A stretch of 10,180 bases of DNA, taken from assembly GCA_031430315.1 (NCBI GenBank), contig JANPBI010000329.1, positions 1 to 10,180 on the forward strand. The letters are read 5' to 3'. The notes under the pieces were generated by a model that saw only the letters and a program-made list of their open reading frames with translations, did no database searches and was not told the DNA's origin. The translations under genes were made by a program, and so were the position numbers. Positions within the stretch are counted from its first letter, which is position 1; the number at the start of each line of letters is the position of its first letter. The DNA comes from JAJNPS01 sp031430315. Its GTDB lineage: Bacteria; Pseudomonadota; Alphaproteobacteria; Rhodobacterales; Rhodobacteraceae. Below are positions 6,482 through 10,180 of this stretch, in pieces.

Positions 6482-7402
6482 ATGGCGGGCAGGGCAGCAA
6501 AATCGCCCCCCAAAGTTGCAGTATTGATGGGTGGACTGTCCGCAGAGCGCGGCGTCTCTCTCGTCTCGGGTCGCGAATGCGCGGCCGCACTGCGGCAGGC
6601 GGGGTATGAGGTGGCAGAAGTCGATGCGGGCATCGACTTGCCGCAACGCCTTGTCGAGGCCAAACCTGACCGTGTTTTCAATGCTTTACATGGCCGCTGG
6701 GGCGAAGATGGTTGCGTCCAGGGGGTTCTGGAATGGCTGCGGATCCCCTATACCCATTCTGGCGTTCTGGCCTCGGCGCTTGCAATGGACAAGGCCCGGG
6801 CCAAGGAAGTCTACGTGGCCAACGGCCTGCCGATTGTGTCCTCGATCATCGCGCCGCGCGAGGCAGTTGAGGCGGGGCATGTCCTGCCGCCGCCTTACGT
6901 GGTCAAACCCAATAACGAAGGCTCCTCGGTTGGCGTCTATATCGTGCGCGAAGGATCGAACGCGCCGCGCTTGTCGAACACGATGCCAGCCAAGGTCATG
7001 GTCGAAGCCTATGCCCCGGGGCGCGAACTGACGACGACCGTGATGGGTGACCGGGCATTGGGGGTTACCGACATCATCACCTCTGGCTGGTATGATTACG
7101 AGGCAAAGTACACCACCGGAGGTTCACGCCACGTCATTCCGGCTGAAATTCCTGACCAGATTTCAGACGCTTGCCTTGACTATGCCCTACGGGCGCATGC
7201 GGCGCTTGGCTGCCGGGGCGTCAGTCGCACAGATTTCCGCTGGGACGAGTCGCGCGGACTGGACGGGCTGATCCTTTTGGAAACCAACACCCAACCCGGC
7301 ATGACGCCGACGTCGCTGGCCCCGGAACAGGCCGCGCATCAGGGCATCAGCTTTCCTGAATTCTGCGCCTGGATGGTGGAGGATGCGTCATGCGATCGCT
7401 GA
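6482..7402 (+). CDS. ddl: Ddl, D-alanine--D-alanine ligase
   Basis: Ddl is an ATP-grasp enzyme that joins two D-Ala in the cytoplasm, making the dipeptide that MurF adds to the stem. The 306-residue product is of normal DdlB length. It shows MGGLSAERGVSLVSG (16-30), ALHGRWGEDG (68-77), KPNNEGSSVG (142-151), YDYEAKY (204-210), SRTDFRWD (248-255) and the metal/substrate motif ETNTQPGMTPTSL (267-279). Glu22 matches the D-Ala-binding glutamate (E15 of E. coli DdlB). Gly24 stands where most homologues have a second glutamate (AEREVSL), a mild oddity. AGAGG (6470-6474 region, within AGAGGCGG) sits about six bases ahead of the ATG. It lies 46 bases after murB, and its 3' end overlaps ftsQ by 13 bases, so it is part of one operon. 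Confidence 0.96.
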   Translation: MAGRAAKSPPKVAVLMGGLSAERGVSLVSGRECAAALRQAGYEVAEVDAGIDLPQRLVEAKPDRVFNALHGRWGEDGCVQGVLEWLRIPYTHSGVLASALAMDKARAKEVYVANGLPIVSSIIAPREAVEAGHVLPPPYVVKPNNEGSSVGVYIVREGSNAPRLSNTMPAKVMVEAYAPGRELTTTVMGDRALGVTDIITSGWYDYEAKYTTGGSRHVIPAEIPDQISDACLDYALRAHAALGCRGVSRTDFRWDESRGLDGLILLETNTQPGMTPTSLAPEQAAHQGISFPEFCAWMVEDASCDR

Positions 7403-8274
7403 GACCCCGCCGCCGCGATCCGGCCCCGTCGCGCTGGTCCTACCGGTTGCACCGGCTGTGGCTGACGCCCGTGGTGCGGCGCGTGTTGCGGGTCGGAGTG
7501 CCGGGTCTTGGCCTGTTTTTGGTCACAACACTTTTCCTGGCCGATGCCGATCGTCGCGCCAGCCTGACGAACGCTGTCACAGCGCTACGCGAAAAATTCG
7601 AGGCGCGGCCCGAATTTCAGGTGCGTCTGGTCGCCATCGAAGGCGCATCCACCGAGCTGGCCGACGCGGTGCGGGCGAAACTGGCGCTGGCGCTTCCGCA
7701 GTCGTCCTTTGACATCGACCTCGACGCCGCCCGCGAGCGCGCCGAGGCCCTCGACGCTGTCAGGACGGCCGAACTGCGGGTTCGGTCGGGCGGAGTTTTG
7801 CAGGTCATCATCACCGAACGCGATCCCGTTGCCGTCTGGCGGATGCCGGGCGGTCTGACATTGATCGACGAAACCGGGCACCGGGTCGCGGGGCTGGCGG
7901 CGCGCAGTGATCGTCCCGACCTACCCTTGATCGCAGGCGAGGGGGCGGACAAGGCGGTGGCTCAAGCCCTGGACATTCTGGCCGCGGCGCAACCCCTGAT
8001 CCCGCAGTTGCGCGGGATGGTTCGGATGGGCGACCGGCGTTGGGATCTGGTGATGGACCGCAACCAGCGCGTCCTGCTGCCGGCCCAGGACCCGGTTCGG
8101 GCGGTTGAAAGCCTGATCGCACTGGATGCAGCCCAGGACATCCTGGCGCGTGACATTGTGGCCATCGACTTGCGGTCGGACATCCGGCCCAGCTTGCGCC
8201 TGTCACCGCAGGCATTGGACGAAATTCGGCGCAGTACGGGGGTAGTCGTGGAGACATCGGCGAGCGAGCTATGA
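7390..8274 (+). CDS. ftsQ: FtsQ, divisome membrane protein
   Basis: FtsQ is a bitopic inner-membrane protein that links early (FtsA/FtsZ) and late (FtsB/L/W/I) divisome components. The 294-residue product has a strongly basic cytoplasmic N-terminus (about 1-34), one membrane helix (about 35-51), and a periplasmic remainder. The POTRA domain is at about 77-145, beginning FQVRLVAIEGA and ending LQVIITERDPVAVW, a typical FtsQ junction. The FtsQ/beta domain follows to about 272, with LTLIDETGHRV at 156-166. Sequence conservation in FtsQ is low, so the call rests on topology, the ITERDPVAVW motif and position between ddl and ftsA. The start overlaps the ddl end by 13 bases and the stop overlaps the ftsA start (ATGA), so translation is probably coupled. 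Confidence 0.93.
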   Translation: MRSLRPRRRDPAPSRWSYRLHRLWLTPVVRRVLRVGVPGLGLFLVTTLFLADADRRASLTNAVTALREKFEARPEFQVRLVAIEGASTELADAVRAKLALALPQSSFDIDLDAARERAEALDAVRTAELRVRSGGVLQVIITERDPVAVWRMPGGLTLIDETGHRVAGLAARSDRPDLPLIAGEGADKAVAQALDILAAAQPLIPQLRGMVRMGDRRWDLVMDRNQRVLLPAQDPVRAVESLIALDAAQDILARDIVAIDLRSDIRPSLRLSPQALDEIRRSTGVVVETSASEL

Positions 8275-9605
8275 TCGATCTATACAAGTCGCAGCGCGCC
8301 ATGCGCAGCATGCGCCAGGCGGCAATGCAGCGCGGCGTGGTCGCGGTCCTGGATGTCGGCACCTCCAAGATAGCGTGCCTCATCTTGCGGTTCGACGGAC
8401 CTGAACGGCTGCGAGAAAAGGACGGTGTCGGCCCCTTGGCGGGCCAGTCGCAGTTCCGCGTCATCGGCGCTGCAACGACCAGATCGCGCGGCGTTCGGTT
8501 CGGCGAGATTGCCGTGATGAACGAAACCGAACGGGCGATCCGTACGGCGGTCCAGGCCGCGCAAAAGATGGCGAATGTCCGTGTGGATCACGTCATCGCC
8601 TGCATCGCCGGAGGAGAGCCACGCAGCTACGGCCTTGCCGGGGAATGGAATTTGCAGAATGCGGTGGTCGCAGAACAGGACGTGGCGCGCGTCCTGGCCG
8701 CATGCGACGTGCCTGATATCGGATCAGGGCGCGAAGTGCTGCATGCGCAGCCGGTGAACTTTGCGCTGGATCACCGCACCGGGCTTGCCGATCCGCGCGG
8801 CCAGACCGGCAACCGCCTGGCGGTCGACATGCACATGCTGTCGGTGGACAGTGCAGCGATCCAGAACCTGCTTTACTGTGTGAAACGCTGCGATCTTGAA
8901 CTGGCCGGTATCGCCTCATCTGCTTACGTTTCAGGCATTTCCAGTTTGGTCGAGGACGAACAGGAACTGGGCGCCGCCTGCATCGACATGGGGGCAGGGA
9001 CGACGGGCCTGTCCATCTTTATCAAGAAGCACATGATCTATGCCGACTCTGTGCGGATGGGTGGCGACCATGTGACCGCCGACATCTCCAAAGGTCTGCA
9101 AATTCCTCTGACCGTCGCCGAGCGGATCAAGACCCGGTCCGGCGGAGTTTTTGCCACCGGCATGGACGACCGCGAGATGATCGAGGTTGGCGGCGACAGC
9201 GGCGATTGGGAAAAGGACCGCCGCAAGATCAGCCGGACCGAACTGATCGGCATCATCCGCCCCAGGGTCGAGGAAATTCTGGAAGAGACGCGCGCGCGGC
9301 TGGATGCGGCCGGGTTCGAACACTTGCCAAGCCAGCAGATCGTTCTGTGCGGGGGGGCCAGCCAGATGCCTGGCCTCGACGGTTTGGCGGCCCGCATTTT
9401 GGGCCAAAGGGTCCGGCTGGGGCGGCCATTGCGCGTCCAGGGGCTTCCGCAGGCGGCGACGGGGGCGGCTTTTGCCAGCGCTGTTGGCCTGAGTCTCTTT
9501 GCCGCCTACCCGCAGGACGAGTGGTGGGACTTTGAAGTTCCGCTAGAGGGATACCCGGCGCGGTCGGTGCGCCGAGCCGTAAAATGGTTCAAAGAGAATT
9601 GGTAA
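8271..9605 (+). CDS. ftsA: FtsA, actin-like membrane tether of FtsZ
   Basis: FtsA is an actin-fold ATPase that anchors FtsZ filaments to the cytoplasmic membrane and recruits later divisome proteins. The 444-residue product shows the actin-family ATP-binding motifs LDVGTSK (27-33), DMGAGTT (239-245) and GGASQMPG (361-368). The 1C subdomain, specific to FtsA, falls at about 107-185. An amphipathic C-terminal helix (RSVRRAVKWFKENW, 431-444) is the expected membrane-targeting sequence. The basic N-terminal extension ahead of the first strand (about 1-22) contains other Met codons (11, 14, 19). I kept the ATG at 8271 because it overlaps the ftsQ stop by four bases. The gene is complete. Confidence 0.96.
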   Translation: MIDLYKSQRAMRSMRQAAMQRGVVAVLDVGTSKIACLILRFDGPERLREKDGVGPLAGQSQFRVIGAATTRSRGVRFGEIAVMNETERAIRTAVQAAQKMANVRVDHVIACIAGGEPRSYGLAGEWNLQNAVVAEQDVARVLAACDVPDIGSGREVLHAQPVNFALDHRTGLADPRGQTGNRLAVDMHMLSVDSAAIQNLLYCVKRCDLELAGIASSAYVSGISSLVEDEQELGAACIDMGAGTTGLSIFIKKHMIYADSVRMGGDHVTADISKGLQIPLTVAERIKTRSGGVFATGMDDREMIEVGGDSGDWEKDRRKISRTELIGIIRPRVEEILEETRARLDAAGFEHLPSQQIVLCGGASQMPGLDGLAARILGQRVRLGRPLRVQGLPQAATGAAFASAVGLSLFAAYPQDEWWDFEVPLEGYPARSVRRAVKWFKENW

Positions 9606-9685
9606 CCACAAGATGATGGGGCGGCGGCAAAATACCGCTGACTTCCGGCAACAATCGTCTAGATTTTGTGGTCTTTTTGTCTTTT
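9605..9685 (+). terminator. Long-range stem-loop plus T-rich tract after ftsA (terminator or attenuator)
   Basis: ACCACAAGAT (9605-9614), starting at the last base of the ftsA stop codon, pairs with ATTTTGTGGT (9663-9672): ten pairs including one G-U. The stem is followed directly by a T-rich tract (TCTTTTTGTCTTTT, 9672-9685). The loop holds a small hairpin (GCGG 9624-9627 with CCGC 9635-9638). The layout resembles an intrinsic terminator or attenuator, but the 48-base loop and low GC of the stem make it weak. Confidence 0.35.
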
Positions 9686-9693
9686 CTGCGTGA

Positions 9694-9730
9694 CCTTGGT
9701 GCTGATTTTCTATAGTTTCTGCAAGAATCC
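9694..9730 (+). promoter_or_regulatory. Possible ftsZ promoter region with TATAGT and a GANTC site
   Basis: This is the most AT-rich part of the 214-base ftsA-ftsZ gap. TATAGT (9711-9716) matches a -10 element, but no good -35 lies 16-18 bases upstream; TTGGTG (9696-9701) is too close. GAATC (9725-9729), a target of the CcrM methyltransferase in many alphaproteobacteria, lies nine bases downstream of it. A separate ftsZ promoter is common in this group; this position is a guess. Confidence 0.3.
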
Positions 9731-9743
9731 GGGCTTTTTCGTC

Positions 9744-9769
9744 GGGGACGGGCGGGACAAGGGTCGGGG
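9744..9769 (+). promoter_or_regulatory. Possible G-quadruplex in the ftsZ leader
   Basis: Five runs of three or four G (9744-9747, 9750-9752, 9754-9756, 9761-9763, 9766-9769) are separated by loops of one to four bases on the coding strand. This meets the canonical G3+N1-7 pattern. In an mRNA leader it could affect transcription or translation of ftsZ. GC-rich genomes produce such motifs often. Confidence 0.35.
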
Positions 9770-9782
9770 CGCAATTTTGCGC
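9769..9782. promoter_or_regulatory. Dyad GCGCAA-TT-TTGCGC upstream of ftsZ
   Basis: Two perfect 6-base arms flank a 2-base centre, 37 bases before the ftsZ ATG. The loop is too tight for a good RNA hairpin with the full stem, so a protein-binding operator is at least as likely. No regulator is assigned. Confidence 0.35.
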
Positions 9783-9819
9783 GGTGCATCTGGCGGTAAA
9801 CGAAAGCAGGCGTAGGGAC

Positions 9820-10180
9820 ATGACACTCAATCTGATGATGACAACCGACCGCGAAGAGTTGAAGCCGCGCATCACGGTGTTCGGTGTCGGCGGGGCTGGC
9901 GGCAATGCAGTCAACAACATGATCGACAAGAACCTTGAAGGGGTCGATTTCGTCGTGGCCAACACCGACGCCCAGGCGCTGCAGCAAAGCCGGGCCGTGT
10001 CGCGGATCCAGATGGGCCTGAAGGTCACCGAAGGTTTGGGCGCCGGAGCCCGGCCGACGGTCGGGGCCGCCGCTGCCGAAGAAACGATCGAGGAAATCGT
10101 CGACCATCTGGCGGGCGCACACATGTGTTTCATCACCGCCGGGATGGGCGGGGGCACGGGAACAGGCGCTGCCCCCATCA
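9820..10180 (+). CDS. ftsZ: FtsZ, tubulin-like division GTPase (3' truncated)
   Basis: This is the first 120 residues of FtsZ, the cytoplasmic GTPase that forms the division ring and is tethered by FtsA just upstream; the gene runs off the right edge. The N-terminus is the short alphaproteobacterial type ahead of ITVFGVGGAGGNAVNNM (18-34), the first nucleotide-binding loop. FVVANTDAQAL follows at 44-54, and GLGAGARPTVG at 72-82. The tubulin signature GGGTGTG falls at 110-116. The ATG at 9820 is chosen because it sits after AGG/TAGGGA purine-rich sequence (9809-9818) and leaves a normal-length tail before the first strand; Met6 and Met7 are in-frame alternatives. It is separated from ftsA by 214 bases of regulatory-looking DNA. 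Confidence 0.97.
   Translation, partial: MTLNLMMTTDREELKPRITVFGVGGAGGNAVNNMIDKNLEGVDFVVANTDAQALQQSRAVSRIQMGLKVTEGLGAGARPTVGAAAAEETIEEIVDHLAGAHMCFITAGMGGGTGTGAAPI

Noticed and set aside
9606..9819. CtrA binding site (TTAA-N7-TTAA) upstream of ftsZ
   Set aside because: No such pair is present in the gap; only isolated GGTAA-type sequences occur.
9543..10178. Minus-strand frame of 211 codons covering the ftsZ start
   Set aside because: FtsZ in the other direction has the full nucleotide-binding loop and tubulin signature; the antisense frame has none.

Overview
The window is a stretch of a division and cell wall (dcw) cluster, most likely from an alphaproteobacterium of the Rhodobacteraceae/Rhodobacterales. 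The high GC content, the protein sequence style (for example the GSTFRNPAGFSSTG region of MurB), and the DUF2484-like small membrane proteins beside murC all point that way. The assignment rests on family recognition, not on a database search.

Layout, left to right. Positions 1-3624 (+) hold a tightly packed run: ftsW (3' end only), murG, murC, then two small membrane proteins that look like tandem DUF2484 paralogues. Every junction in this block is a 1- or 4-base stop/start overlap, so it is probably one translationally coupled transcription unit. Positions 3625-4021 are non-coding and rich in dyad symmetry. Positions 4022-5209 (-) encode a Tat-exported clan GH-A glycoside hydrolase, the one gene on the opposite strand and the only accessory-looking element. 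Positions 5210-5511 are a divergent intergenic region. It contains a possible 28-codon ORF with a strong Shine-Dalgarno, five 11-bp direct repeats, and a very C-rich, G-poor leader. Positions 5512-9605 (+) hold murB, ddl, ftsQ and ftsA; ddl/ftsQ and ftsQ/ftsA overlap. Positions 9606-9819 are the ftsA-ftsZ regulatory gap. ftsZ starts at 9820 and runs off the window.

Together the core genes make lipid II and build the septum. MurB and MurC act on UDP-sugar precursors, Ddl supplies D-Ala-D-Ala, MurG forms lipid II, and FtsW polymerises it at a ring set up by FtsZ, FtsA and FtsQ. The reversed hydrolase splits this cluster, so murB-ddl-ftsQ-ftsA must be transcribed from its own promoter in or near 5210-5511.

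I see no mobile element, CRISPR array, tRNA or rRNA. The core genes are ordinary. What merits a second look is the reversed Tat-glycosidase, the paired DUF2484 proteins, the repeat-bearing C-rich leader of murB, and the structured ftsA-ftsZ gap.
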